Shown here: positions 19,088-28,935 of the stretch, in pieces | How positions within the stretch are numbered: position 1 is the stretch's first letter | Layout of the letters: every line of letters starts with the position of its first letter | Assembly: GCA_965207945.1 (NCBI GenBank) | Contig: OZ242303.1 | Span: forward strand, 372,001-436,000 | DNA from: JAAOII01 sp965207945 | GTDB taxonomy: Bacteria; Pseudomonadota; Gammaproteobacteria; CBDBNL01; JAAOII01 | Direction of reading: 5' to 3' | DNA: 64,000 nucleotides | Notes under the pieces: generated by a model | Seen by the model: only the letters and a program-made list of their open reading frames with translations | Told to the model about the DNA's origin: nothing | Databases searched by the model: none | Program-made: the position numbers and the translations under genes

Positions 19088-19861
19088 CTAACTAACGGTT
19101 GCCTGTTTACTGCTGGCGATTTGTTTATTGAAAAAATCTAAAATAGCTACAGCCACTGAGTCGTCATTTGTGATTGTGCTCATGGTCTGGCGGGCACGCT
19201 GGACATTTTCTTCGCCAATCTTCGTCAATCTTTTATCCATCAGTTTGAGGAAATATTCTTTACTAAACTCGGGGTGACCTTGAAAACTTATGAAATTCCT
19301 TTCATAAGATATGAGCGCGGCTATAGCGCAAAAATCACTGCTTGCCAGTAGTTGTGCCTCCTCGGGTTTTTCTACAACTTGGTCCTGATGAGTGGCGATT
19401 ATGGAGAAGCAATCACTCAGGTTGCCAATTTTTTCTGTTTTTTCTATTTTTTCTCTAGCATCGTTCATGGAATAGTTATGAACGCCTACTCCCCACCCTT
19501 TGGATGATTTAACTACCTTGCCGCCAAAGGCAACTGCCAATGCCTGATGTCCGAAGCATATTCCCGCCTGAGGCACGCCTGCTTCAGAAATATCTCTTAT
19601 AAGAAGCATCAGTTCATTAATCCAAGGATGCTCTTGACTTTCATAGACGCCTGCCTTGCTGCCAGTTATGATGTACCCATCGCACTGCTCAATGGGATCT
19701 GGTTTTTCCCCTTTGGTTACATCAAAAATTTTAAATTTTAGGTGTGGCGCGACCTGTAAAAATAACTTTTTAAACATATCAGGATAGCAACCAAAAGTTT
19801 GCTGCAAGTCAGCAGCAACATCATCTGTTTTTAATACCCCAATAACTTTAATCATACTCAT
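19088..19861 (-). CDS. Class I glutamine amidotransferase-like protein (GATase1)
   Basis: 257 residues with a single glutaminase domain. The nucleophile elbow is AGICFGHQALAVAFGG with the catalytic Cys; FQGHPEFSKEYF supplies the His-x-Glu. The N-terminus (IKVIGVLKTDDVAADLQQTFG) and ITGSKAGVYE follow the pattern of stand-alone proteins annotated as GMP-synthase-like amidotransferases. No synthetase domain is attached and true guaA is elsewhere (63162), so it probably acts on a small gamma-glutamyl compound. It faces away from the following SDR gene. Confidence 0.85.
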   Translation of the reverse strand: MSMIKVIGVLKTDDVAADLQQTFGCYPDMFKKLFLQVAPHLKFKIFDVTKGEKPDPIEQCDGYIITGSKAGVYESQEHPWINELMLLIRDISEAGVPQAGICFGHQALAVAFGGKVVKSSKGWGVGVHNYSMNDAREKIEKTEKIGNLSDCFSIIATHQDQVVEKPEEAQLLASSDFCAIAALISYERNFISFQGHPEFSKEYFLKLMDKRLTKIGEENVQRARQTMSTITNDDSVAVAILDFFNKQIASSKQATVS

Positions 19862-20036
19862 ATCTTACATAATTCCGCAATAATATTATAAATAGAGTGA
19901 TTTATGTAATAGTTTCCAGCATTACGGCGATTTCCATTACATTTACACACCTCTATTAGTAATTGTAAATTATTCATAGCAATATATACACAAATATAGT
20001 TATAATTTATATAAAATCCACCATAATGAAACTGTA

Positions 20037-20816
20037 ATGAACCCCGTAATGAATAAAACCGCTCTAATAACTGGAGGTGCTAAGAGATTAGGCAGAGAAA
20101 TGGCAATTGCTTTGGCAGCCCGTGGCTATGATTTAGCAGTGCACTATAATAGCTCTCTCGCCGAAGCACGTGAGTGTCAGAAGTTAGTAGAACAGCATAA
20201 TAAAAAATGCATCACAATTCAAGGCGAATTAACTGATGATGCCGCATGTAAAAAAATATTTGATGAGGCACGCTCATCATTAGGAACTATATCCCTTTTA
20301 ATAAATAATGCTTCAGTATTTAATTCTCAAGGGTTTATGCAAACCGGTAGTGCCCAGTTTGATAAGGATGTGGGACTAAACCTTAAAGCCCCGTTCTTTC
20401 TTACTCAAAATTTTGCCCGTCAGATACATGATAATTCATCTACAAAATTATCCGTAGCAGAAGACTTTCAAAAAGATTTCCCAGAGGACTTAATGATAGT
20501 TAATATGTTGGACTGCAATCATGCCAAATTGCGCGAAGATTATTTTTTATATCATCTCACTAAGAATGCCCTACACCATTTTACTCTTATGGCAGCCAAA
20601 GAACTGGCGCCTAATATACGAGTCAATGCCATTGCGCCTGGAGCTGCTTTGCCACCACCGCATAAAGATGATGCGTATTTGCAAAAAGTTTCATCTACTG
20701 CTCCTTTAGGAATAGCTAGCCCTCCTGATACCATTACTCATGGGTTAGAGTATCTGCTGGATGCCAGAACAGTTACTGGGCAGGTCTTATATGTCGCATC
20801 GGGGATGCAATTATAA
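20037..20816 (+). CDS. Short-chain dehydrogenase, pteridine reductase-like
   Basis: 259-residue SDR. The cofactor motif is TGGAKRLGREMA (residues about 11-22), a form typical of pteridine reductases (PTR1/FolM-like), with Arg near the loop favouring NADPH. LLINNASVFN and the active-site YFLYHLTKNAL (YxxxK) follow, then VNAIAPGAALPP. A C-terminal TVTGQVLYVASGMQL is standard. It would reduce dihydropterin or dihydromonapterin, but substrate is inferred from motif likeness. A second ATG lies 4 codons in. mutS starts 24 bp after it. Confidence 0.8.
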   Translation: MNPVMNKTALITGGAKRLGREMAIALAARGYDLAVHYNSSLAEARECQKLVEQHNKKCITIQGELTDDAACKKIFDEARSSLGTISLLINNASVFNSQGFMQTGSAQFDKDVGLNLKAPFFLTQNFARQIHDNSSTKLSVAEDFQKDFPEDLMIVNMLDCNHAKLREDYFLYHLTKNALHHFTLMAAKELAPNIRVNAIAPGAALPPPHKDDAYLQKVSSTAPLGIASPPDTITHGLEYLLDARTVTGQVLYVASGMQL

Positions 20817-20840
20817 AAACCAAATCACTATTTAACTCTT

Positions 20841-23426
20841 GTGTCAAACGAAGCTAATACCCCTATGATGAAGCAGTATTTGGGAATTAAAAAGAATTAC
20901 CCAGATACTCTGCTCTTTTATCGCATGGGCGACTTTTACGAACTTTTCTTTGATGATGCTAAAAAGGCATCACGTTTATTGGATATAACTCTAACCGCGC
21001 GCGGAACCTCACAAGGCAATCCTATTCCCATGGCGGGGGTGCCTTTTCATGCTGCAGATTCTTATATTAAAAAACTAATCAGTCAAGGAGAGTCGGTGGT
21101 TATTTGCGAGCAAACTGGTGAAATTATGGTGGATAGCGGCGGCAAAGTAGATGCTGCTAAGGGAACTACCAAGGGAAGCACTAAAGGAACCATGGAGAGA
21201 AAGGTAGTCCGCATCATCACCCCTGGTACTGCAACAGAGGAGGATTTAATAGATGAATCTAGAGATAATTTGGTTGGCGCCTTGTGCTTGCAAGATAGCA
21301 AATATGGTTTGGCATGGATAAATCTTGGTAGCGGAAACTTTCACACGCAAACTTTAGATAAACTTGATAACCTGAATAACGAACTGGCAAGATTGCAGAT
21401 CAACGAACTATTATTGCAAGCAAAGCAACCAGGACTAGTGGGCGATATCCGCAACACTCGTTTTTATGATAGCGCATATTTTAGCAAAGCCGCAGCGAGC
21501 GAGCTCCTTGAAGAAGAGTTTGGTAAGGAATGTCTGCAAGATATATCCCAATCTGCTTTGTGTGCTGCGGGAGCTTTATTATCTTTCATCAAGGAAACGC
21601 AACTCAATCCTTTACGTCATCTTAATCCACCAAAATCAAGTGTAGAGAACGAAGCAATTATTATTGACCCGCAGAGTCGGCGCAATCTGGGAATTGATAC
21701 TAATGGCGCATCTGGGATGGACCTTTTTGGAATACTCAATAAATGCTCAACTCCAATGGGTGCTAGATTTTTACGCAATCAATTGCATCGTCCTTTGCGC
21801 AACATTGATATTTTAGAGGCACGTCACGAGGCAGTTGAGGAAATAATAACCTTAAGATGTCATGATACATTGCGTAGCGAGATTAAAAAAGCTGGCGATA
21901 TGGAACGGGCTCTTGGACGAATTTCCTTACGCAATGCGCGTCCGCGTGACTTTCTACGCATTAGAATGGGTTTGGATGTTGTTGGGATATTGCATAATAA
22001 TTTGGGACTAAGTTCTGCGCTGGCACAGCGGATTAACGATGAAATGCAACCCCTTGAAGAACTAAACAATCTATTACGCCGCGCTTTGGTTGAGACCCTG
22101 CCAGCAACTATCAGAAATGGAGGAGTGATAGCCGATGGTTATGATGAAGAACTTGATGAGCTTAGGCAACTGCAAAAAAATAGTGGCGAATATCTGCTAC
22201 AACTTGAACAGCGAGAAAAACAAAACAGCGGAATATCTACTCTTAAGGTTGGATATAATCGGGCTTTTGGTTATTACATTGAAATTAGTCGCGCTCAATC
22301 TGCTAACGCGCCCGAGCATTTTATCCGTCGTCAGACATTAAAAAATGCGGAAAGGTTCATAACCCCCGAACTCAAAGAATATGAAGATAAGGCGCTTAGC
22401 AGTCATAGTCGCGCTCTGGCAAGGGAGAAACAATTGTATGATAATTTGTTTACTGAGGTTGATAAGCACTTGCCAGTATTACAAAAAAATTGCTTATCAT
22501 TAATTCGTCTGGACTTCTTAACCACACTCGCGGAGAGGGCGCTTGCTCTTAATTGGCAAAAGCCGGAGTTGAATGTTTCCCATTGCATTAACATAGAAGA
22601 AGGACGTCATCCTCTGGTGGAATACTATTCGGCAGAGCCATTTATTGCCAATAATTTATTGCTTGACTCTAAGCAACGTTTATTGATTATTACAGGACCC
22701 AATATGGGGGGTAAGTCCACTTATATGCGTCAATCAGCGTTAATAGTTTTATTAGCTTATATAGGTAGCTTCGTGCCAGCAACTAAGGCGGAGATAGGTA
22801 GAGTGGACAAAATTTTTACTCGCATCGGGTCGGGAGATGATTTAGCCGCAGGCAGTTCAACTTTTATGACAGAGATGACTGAGACCGCGCATATTCTTAA
22901 TAATGCTACGGAGGATAGTTTAATTTTGATGGATGAAATAGGGCGAGGTACCAGCACTTATGATGGTATGTCTTTGGCATGGGCATGCGCCCACTATATA
23001 TGTAATAACCTTAGGTCTTATGCTTTGTTTGCAACTCATTATTTTGAGATAACCGAGCTCGCCAAAGAACTTGAAGGGGCAAAGAACGTTCATCTTGCGG
23101 CACGTGAGCATGATAACGATGTGATATTCTTATATCAAATTAGAACTGGTCCCACTAACCGCAGTTATGGTTTACAGGTGGCAAAATTGGCTGGAGTGCC
23201 AGGCAAAGTAACCGATTATGCTAATGAACTGTTAAATCAATTGCAAAGTTCTAAGGGGGAAGATGCTTATATACATACAAATTTATCGGCGCAGCCCACA
23301 GTTAGCGAGCAAAAAGATATGTTTGTTGAGGATGAGTTAAGAACGCGCCTTACCAAACTTGAACCTGATGAGTTAAGTCCGCGTGATGCTTTGGCAGAAC
23401 TTTATCGGCTTAAGGAACTTATATAA
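20841..23426 (+). CDS. mutS: DNA mismatch repair protein MutS
   Basis: Recognises mismatches and starts repair with MutL. 861 residues, GTG start. The mismatch-wedge motif is GDFYELFF (F32-x-E34). The connector, lever and clamp domains follow. The ATPase has Walker A TGPNMGGKSTYMRQ (about 617), the STFMTEMTE segment, Walker B LILMDEIGRGTSTYDG and the ATHYFEITELA switch. A small Lys/Gly/Thr-rich insertion (AKGTTKGSTKGT, about 110-120) is unusual but in frame. It converges with smc with a 4-bp gap. Confidence 0.97.
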   Translation: MSNEANTPMMKQYLGIKKNYPDTLLFYRMGDFYELFFDDAKKASRLLDITLTARGTSQGNPIPMAGVPFHAADSYIKKLISQGESVVICEQTGEIMVDSGGKVDAAKGTTKGSTKGTMERKVVRIITPGTATEEDLIDESRDNLVGALCLQDSKYGLAWINLGSGNFHTQTLDKLDNLNNELARLQINELLLQAKQPGLVGDIRNTRFYDSAYFSKAAASELLEEEFGKECLQDISQSALCAAGALLSFIKETQLNPLRHLNPPKSSVENEAIIIDPQSRRNLGIDTNGASGMDLFGILNKCSTPMGARFLRNQLHRPLRNIDILEARHEAVEEIITLRCHDTLRSEIKKAGDMERALGRISLRNARPRDFLRIRMGLDVVGILHNNLGLSSALAQRINDEMQPLEELNNLLRRALVETLPATIRNGGVIADGYDEELDELRQLQKNSGEYLLQLEQREKQNSGISTLKVGYNRAFGYYIEISRAQSANAPEHFIRRQTLKNAERFITPELKEYEDKALSSHSRALAREKQLYDNLFTEVDKHLPVLQKNCLSLIRLDFLTTLAERALALNWQKPELNVSHCINIEEGRHPLVEYYSAEPFIANNLLLDSKQRLLIITGPNMGGKSTYMRQSALIVLLAYIGSFVPATKAEIGRVDKIFTRIGSGDDLAAGSSTFMTEMTETAHILNNATEDSLILMDEIGRGTSTYDGMSLAWACAHYICNNLRSYALFATHYFEITELAKELEGAKNVHLAAREHDNDVIFLYQIRTGPTNRSYGLQVAKLAGVPGKVTDYANELLNQLQSSKGEDAYIHTNLSAQPTVSEQKDMFVEDELRTRLTKLEPDELSPRDALAELYRLKELI

Positions 23427-23430
23427 TACT

Positions 23431-26400
23431 CTATGCCGATGCTTGACGGCTTAACTCAAGCGCTCTATCCATATCCACCGACACTATTCGTGATATTCCT
23501 GGCTCAGACATGGTAACCCCTATCATGTGTTTTGCCTCCTGCATGCTAAGTTTGCTATGAGTAATTAAGATAAACTGAATATCATCAGCCATACTATTAA
23601 GCATTTGGTTAAATCTCTTTATATTATTATCGTCCAGCATAGCATCTGCTTCATCCATTAAACAAAAAGGTGCAGGGTTTAAGTGAAATATAGCCATAAT
23701 AAAGGCGATGGCTGTTACTGATTTTTCTCCCCCAGATAATAACGATAACATAGTGTTACGTCTGCCAGGTGGGCGAACCATTATCCTGATGCCATGATTT
23801 TCCGTATCCTCCTCTTCAAGTTTTGCCTTGCCTCCATTAGTAAGGCGATTAAACAGTTCAGCGAAAACCTTATTGATTTGCTTGAATGTCTTATCAAATT
23901 TAACTCTTGACTCGCGGTCAATTCTTTTAATTGCTTTATGTAGATTATCAAGAGCTTTATTTATTTGCTCTTGTTGTTCCAGCAGTTTATCAAGCCGCTC
24001 TTTTTGTTCTTGGTATTCAACCAATGCTAACATATTTACATCCCCTATACGAAAGTTCTCCCTTTCTAGAATTTTGATCTGCGAGTTGATTGCTTTGGGG
24101 TCGGCATACGTAGTTGCTTTTGCCAAGTCATCCATTTTTTTCATAGCTTCTATGCTTTCCTTCCCTTCTAACCCTTGAGTGCGACGCGATATTTCATCCA
24201 GCTCCAGTTCCAGTTGCTGTTCTATTCCGCGACTTTGTTGTAAGTCCTTCTCAGCTAAGGCAATATCCTTTTCTGCCTTGTTCATTTTGTTATCTATGCT
24301 CCTGATTTCTTTTTCTTGTTCCGCAATTTGATTTTCCATTTTGCTTATTATGGCGCCAAGATCTTTGTCTTCAGTAGTAAGTTTTGATAATTCAGCGTCG
24401 TGTTGTTTAAGGGCATTACGTAGATTAAATATTTCGCTTAACAAATTTTCCTTTTCATTATTAAGTTCTCCGCGTCTAACTTTTGCTCCAGCAATGCTTG
24501 ACTCCAGGCGAGCAATTAGGGATAAAAGTTCTTCACGTCTTACTTGATTGGCATTTCTTGCTTCTCTCTCTTTACGTTGGGTTGATTTTAGAGAAGAAAG
24601 TAGGGCGGTTAACTCGGCGCGTTTCTTTTCTGCTATTTGCAATGCTTCATCTTGCTTTTGTTTTTCGGCAAGGGACTTAAGTTCCTCTTTCTCCGTTGCG
24701 CTAATTTCTGTTTTTAGTTGTTTTAATCTTGCTTCGTTGTCATGTCTTTGCTTATTAACTTCATCCTTGCGTTTTTCCCATAGAGAGGTTGCTTCTTGTT
24801 TGCGGATGATTACTTCTTTTTGTTGCTGCATATTTTGACGAAGTCCAACTATCTGTTTGTGAGTGCTTTCAATCTGCTCATTACTTTGCTTAATATTTTT
24901 TTCACACTCTGCCAAAGAAGCAGCAAGTTCTCGTTTACTCCCGCTTAGAACGTTGAGTTCTCCGTTTAACAACTCAAGTCGCTTTTTCCTTGCCAACGAA
25001 TATTTGTCTTCTTTATTATTGGTTGTCCCACTTTGTATAATAGCCCAATTTTTACCAACCCAGTCGCCATTTTTGGTTGCCAAACTTTGATGGGAGTTAA
25101 GCTTGTCGCGTAGGTTAATCGCCTGCGGTAAATCATCACAGGCAAAAACATGGTCTAAAAATGAAGGAATATGCTCAGCTTTTACCATAGATGATAAAGA
25201 TTTTTTATCACCAAATTTTTGTTCCTTGCTTGAGACGCTGCTCTTGTAGTCGCCAATTAGTTCCAGCTGAACATCTTTAGTATCTTTTAATAAGCCAAGC
25301 GCTGAATTAAGATTTTTAGTCAGGCGAGCTTGAAGCATCTGTCCTGCCACCAAATCTAATGCCTTCTCCCAACCAGCTGTTATTTGAATCTTGTCTCCCC
25401 AAGCTGTGGCGGGATTTATCTTAATCTTGTTGAGCAATGATTTTATTGAGTTGGATAGTTTTTCATCGGATGGCTCTTTACTTAATTCTTCAATCATAGT
25501 GCTATGCTTGAGATAACTATCTTCTACTAAACGATACTTTTGATTTATTTGGGTAGATTTTTTACGGGCATCCTCTCTTTCATTTATCGCTTTCGTCTCT
25601 TGTGTTTCAAGTTGTTTAATCTTGGTATTTAACAACTCATATTCTTTCTTTAGCTTAACAATGTCCGTCCCATCTTCAGTTCTTTCTTGTTCTTGTTTTT
25701 GTTGAGTTGTTAGAATACGTCTTTCTTCTTCTTGGAGAGAGATTAATCTATTTTTTGCATCCTGATGTTTGGCGCGTGTTTCTCCTGCTTGATTCATTGC
25801 CTGTCGCCATTGTTGGTTCAACTGCTCAAGTTCTTCTTCTGCAGAGCTAAGCTCATTGTTAATGATTGGGGATGTTTTATCTTTTAATTCTTTTTGATGG
25901 CTTAGCTCATTTTGTGCCGCCTCAAGTTGCTCTTGCTCCTGGACAATGCGACTAGCAATTTTTTTCAGTTCATCTTCATCAGCTGCAAGGGATGCTTCTT
26001 TTTCCGCTAAACTTTTGGATTCATATCTTTGTCTTGCTTCAATATCCATAATTTTGCTGCTAAGAGTTTTTTGTTTTTCCAGTTCTTTGTTTAATCTTAT
26101 TCTCTCTTCCTCAACTGCTATTGCCAATTGCTGTTTGTTTAGTTGTAGTATTCCAGCGCTATTTTTATCTTCGTTCATTTTTTGCACCAGCTCATTCAAT
26201 TTGCGTCTGCTTTGATTTTTTTGCCCCATTAGCTGGCGATATGTGGATAGGGCGAGCTGCTCTTTTAATTCTGCAAGTTGATTTTCATTTTCCTTACGTG
26301 CTTTTGCGCTATCTGCTTGCTTTTCTAAAGTTCTAACTCTTCCTTTAATTTCTGTAATATTCAGGTTGATGCTTTTAAGATTCTCGCGAGTGCTGCGAAT

Positions 26401-26952
26401 ATGAGAAAGAGTTTCTTTTCGTTTGTTTAGATATCCAGTGATATCTGCTGCCTCCTCAATCATGGCGCGAATATGTTCTGGACGGCTTTCAACAATATTA
26501 TGTACCGCGCCTTGGGTAACTATGGCGTAATCACTTTTACCAGTTAACCCCATGCCAGCAAAAATTTCCGCTATATCTTTTTTACGGCAGGGTGAATTAT
26601 TTATATAGTAGCGCGAATCACTATCCCTTTCCAGAGTTCGTTTTATCCTAATTTGTTTTGTCCCATGGTACTTGCCTTCAAGACGATTTTTGTTGTTCTC
26701 AAATACCATCTCAACCATAGCGCGTCCCCTGGGAGGATTATTCTCTGTACCATTAAAAATAACATCTTCCATTGATTCGCTGCGCAAACCTGATGCGGTG
26801 CTTTCCCCCAATACCCATCTGATGGCATCAATAATATTAGACTTCCCACAGCCGTTAGGACCTACCAAAACCGTGCGGTTGGCGGGGAAGTCCAAAGAAA
26901 TTGGCTCACAGAATGACTTAAAGCCAGCTAGTTTGATAGAAGATAATCTCAT
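23431..26952 (-). CDS. smc: Chromosome segregation/condensation protein SMC
   Basis: Large coiled-coil ATPase that compacts DNA, 1173 residues. Walker A is GPNGCGKSN (31-39) in the N-terminal head. Two long coiled-coil arms rich in Glu, Lys and Gln flank a hinge (about 495-630). The C-terminal head has the signature LSGGEKSVTAIAFIMAIF and Walker B FCLMDEADAMLDDNN, where the common form is DEVDAPLDD. It shows that the organism uses SMC and not MukB. ScpA and ScpB are not in the window. It reads toward mutS. Confidence 0.96.
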   Translation of the reverse strand: MRLSSIKLAGFKSFCEPISLDFPANRTVLVGPNGCGKSNIIDAIRWVLGESTASGLRSESMEDVIFNGTENNPPRGRAMVEMVFENNKNRLEGKYHGTKQIRIKRTLERDSDSRYYINNSPCRKKDIAEIFAGMGLTGKSDYAIVTQGAVHNIVESRPEHIRAMIEEAADITGYLNKRKETLSHIRSTRENLKSINLNITEIKGRVRTLEKQADSAKARKENENQLAELKEQLALSTYRQLMGQKNQSRRKLNELVQKMNEDKNSAGILQLNKQQLAIAVEEERIRLNKELEKQKTLSSKIMDIEARQRYESKSLAEKEASLAADEDELKKIASRIVQEQEQLEAAQNELSHQKELKDKTSPIINNELSSAEEELEQLNQQWRQAMNQAGETRAKHQDAKNRLISLQEEERRILTTQQKQEQERTEDGTDIVKLKKEYELLNTKIKQLETQETKAINEREDARKKSTQINQKYRLVEDSYLKHSTMIEELSKEPSDEKLSNSIKSLLNKIKINPATAWGDKIQITAGWEKALDLVAGQMLQARLTKNLNSALGLLKDTKDVQLELIGDYKSSVSSKEQKFGDKKSLSSMVKAEHIPSFLDHVFACDDLPQAINLRDKLNSHQSLATKNGDWVGKNWAIIQSGTTNNKEDKYSLARKKRLELLNGELNVLSGSKRELAASLAECEKNIKQSNEQIESTHKQIVGLRQNMQQQKEVIIRKQEATSLWEKRKDEVNKQRHDNEARLKQLKTEISATEKEELKSLAEKQKQDEALQIAEKKRAELTALLSSLKSTQRKEREARNANQVRREELLSLIARLESSIAGAKVRRGELNNEKENLLSEIFNLRNALKQHDAELSKLTTEDKDLGAIISKMENQIAEQEKEIRSIDNKMNKAEKDIALAEKDLQQSRGIEQQLELELDEISRRTQGLEGKESIEAMKKMDDLAKATTYADPKAINSQIKILERENFRIGDVNMLALVEYQEQKERLDKLLEQQEQINKALDNLHKAIKRIDRESRVKFDKTFKQINKVFAELFNRLTNGGKAKLEEEDTENHGIRIMVRPPGRRNTMLSLLSGGEKSVTAIAFIMAIFHLNPAPFCLMDEADAMLDDNNIKRFNQMLNSMADDIQFILITHSKLSMQEAKHMIGVTMSEPGISRIVSVDMDRALELSRQASA

Positions 26953-27021
26953 TGCTAATAATTATATATCCTTTGCCTCTGTAAAAGGCATAAATACTGA
27001 TATATATTATTCAATATTTTT

Positions 27022-27054
27022 ACACTATAATTACACTATAATTACACTATAATT
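27022..27054 (+). promoter_or_regulatory. Three tandem 11-bp repeats each holding TATAAT, before galU
   Basis: ACACTATAATT is repeated three times without change (27022-27032, 27033-27043, 27044-27054). Each copy has a perfect -10 hexamer and the period equals one DNA turn. The last TATAAT (27048-27053) ends 6 bp before the galU ATG, which would give a leaderless message. No strong -35 is visible. Confidence 0.55.
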
Positions 27055-27059
27055 ACCGC

Positions 27060-27893
27060 ATGACTGAAAAGATACATAAATGCATATTTCCAGCAGCTGG
27101 CTATGGAACTCGCTTCCTGCCAGTAACTAAGTCCATGCCTAAAGAAATGCTTCCTTTGGTAGACAAACCATTAATTCATTATGGTGTTGATGAATCCTAT
27201 CAAGCGGGGATGAATGATATAACATTTATAGTTGGTCGCAATAAAGAGGCAATCGTCAATTATTTTGACATTAACTTTGAATTGGAAACCCGCATAAAAG
27301 GCACTAATAAAGAAGAAATGCTAAAAGGTATTCGTAATCTTCTTGACAAATGCGCTTTTTCTTACATCCGTCAACGGGAAATCAACGGACTGGGGAGCGC
27401 GATTCTTTGTGCTAAATATCATATAGAGAGGCGTCCATTCGCTGTCCTGTTAGCGGATGACTTGTGTTTTGCTCCTCCTGGTAAAGAAGTCCTGAGTCAA
27501 ATGCAAGAAATCTACACTCAGGAAAAATGCACTATATTGGCAGTTACAGAAATTGATATTGAGCAGAGTTCTAATTATGGCATAGTGGAGGTATCACCTA
27601 AGGGCGATAATTTATTTAAGGTGACTAACATGGTTGAAAAGCCAAAGCCACAGGATGCTCCCAGCAATCTTGCCATAATCGGCAGGTATGTTTTGATGCC
27701 AAGTATTTTTGATTATCTGGAAAAACAGCCCTTGGGAAAAGATAATGAATTGCAAATAACAGATGCTCTGGCACAGCAGGCGCAAGATGAGCAAGTGCTG
27801 GCATATAAGATTGAAGCAGATAGATTTGATTGCGGAAGTCATAAAGGATTCAAAGAAGCGTTATTATATCTGTTTGAGCAACAGGGCTATTAG
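27060..27893 (+). CDS. galU: UTP-glucose-1-phosphate uridylyltransferase
   Basis: Makes UDP-glucose for surface polysaccharides and LPS. The 277 residues open with KCIFPAAGYGTRFLPVTKSMPKEMLPLVDKP (nucleotide-binding loop and activating Lys), then VDESYQAGM, LGSAILCAKYHI, VLLADDLC and MVEKPKP, and end with DCGSHKGFKEA. Length is slightly shorter than E. coli GalU. It begins a run with pilD, coaE and the fucosyltransferase, though a 69-bp gap separates it from pilD. Confidence 0.95.
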   Translation: MTEKIHKCIFPAAGYGTRFLPVTKSMPKEMLPLVDKPLIHYGVDESYQAGMNDITFIVGRNKEAIVNYFDINFELETRIKGTNKEEMLKGIRNLLDKCAFSYIRQREINGLGSAILCAKYHIERRPFAVLLADDLCFAPPGKEVLSQMQEIYTQEKCTILAVTEIDIEQSSNYGIVEVSPKGDNLFKVTNMVEKPKPQDAPSNLAIIGRYVLMPSIFDYLEKQPLGKDNELQITDALAQQAQDEQVLAYKIEADRFDCGSHKGFKEALLYLFEQQGY

Positions 27894-27906
27894 ATTAATA
27901 GGCAAA

Positions 27907-27934
27907 CATTTAAAACATTCCATTTAAAACATTA
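27907..27934 (+). repeat. 14-bp direct repeat upstream of pilD
   Basis: CATTTAAAACATT occurs twice back to back with one base between (27907-27919 and 27921-27933) in the galU-pilD gap. It may be a binding site or simple slippage in AT-rich DNA. Confidence 0.4.
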
Positions 27935-27962
27935 ATTGTCTTGATGAATAACTATTAATACC

Positions 27963-28925
27963 ATGAGTTATTTTTTACTTAATTATGCTGTTCTGCTGGG
28001 GGAAGGTTGGTTCCTTTATCTTAATTTATCTCTGGCAGGATTAATTGCTGGCAGTTTCTGCACCACCTTAATTCACCGCTTGCCGCTTATGCTTGAGCAG
28101 GAGTTTCAGCTAAATATTCCGAACAGTCAAATTGATAAAGAAGGGGCACCATTTTATCCATTTTATAGAGTATCATTATCTTCCCCCGCATCCCATTGCA
28201 CATCGTGCCATAAACCGATTCCCTTTTATTTGAATATTCCGTTATTTGGCTATCTTATAAGTGGTGGCAAGTGTATTCATTGCCATAAGAAGATTGATAT
28301 ATTTTATCCTATCACCGAACTTACCTGCTTGCTTGCGGCGCTTATTGCTGGCTGGTTATGGGGAGCAAGTCCCGTAATAATTCCTATGCTTTTGTTATTC
28401 TGGGCATTGATTACTCTTGCTATCATTGATATCCGCAGTGGCTTGCTGCCTGATTTACTAACACTGGGAATACTATGGATAGGACTGCTGTTAAATCCTT
28501 GGCTTCCTTATGCCTCTCTGCGGCAAGCAATACTGGGAGCTGCAATTGCTTATATATCACTTACTGTGCTTAATTATGTTTATAAATTACTTCGCCAACG
28601 CGATGGTATGGGCGGCGGCGACATAAAACTTTTTGCTGCACTGGGAGCTTTCTTTGGTTGGCAATCATTGTTACCCATCTTGATGGTATCAAGTATTTCG
28701 GGGCTAATATTCTTTAGCACTATTGCTATTGCGCAAGGATTATGGCAGCGTTTCAGTCCTTCATCAGCCACAACTTCAAGTAGTTTAAGTGAGAAAGAGG
28801 AATCTTTCATGCATAGACAACAGATATGGGGACCTCATATAGTCCTGGCAGCATTTTTATACATAGTTATTTCCTTAAAAGTCCCTTACATATTGCAACC
28901 ATTTAATATTTATCTGTCATTGTGA
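27963..28925 (+). CDS. pilD: Type IV prepilin peptidase / N-methyltransferase
   Basis: Inner-membrane aspartic protease (A24 family) that cleaves and N-methylates prepilins and type II secretion pseudopilins. The 320 residues include LIAGSFCTTLIHRLP, the four-cysteine zinc part CTSCHKP ... CIHCHKK of the methylase domain, and the two catalytic aspartates in AIIDIRSGLLPD and GGGDIKLFAALG. About eight hydrophobic segments are present. No pilin or secretion genes lie nearby, so its clients are elsewhere. coaE follows after 10 bp, as in many gammaproteobacterial pil loci. Confidence 0.93.
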   Translation: MSYFLLNYAVLLGEGWFLYLNLSLAGLIAGSFCTTLIHRLPLMLEQEFQLNIPNSQIDKEGAPFYPFYRVSLSSPASHCTSCHKPIPFYLNIPLFGYLISGGKCIHCHKKIDIFYPITELTCLLAALIAGWLWGASPVIIPMLLLFWALITLAIIDIRSGLLPDLLTLGILWIGLLLNPWLPYASLRQAILGAAIAYISLTVLNYVYKLLRQRDGMGGGDIKLFAALGAFFGWQSLLPILMVSSISGLIFFSTIAIAQGLWQRFSPSSATTSSSLSEKEESFMHRQQIWGPHIVLAAFLYIVISLKVPYILQPFNIYLSL

Positions 28926-28935
28926 CTTGCCCTAA

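Noticed and set aside
23431..26952. Many plus-strand frames opposite smc
   Set aside because: They are antisense shadows of coiled-coil codons, Ser/Phe/Leu-rich, without ribosome binding sites or family motifs.
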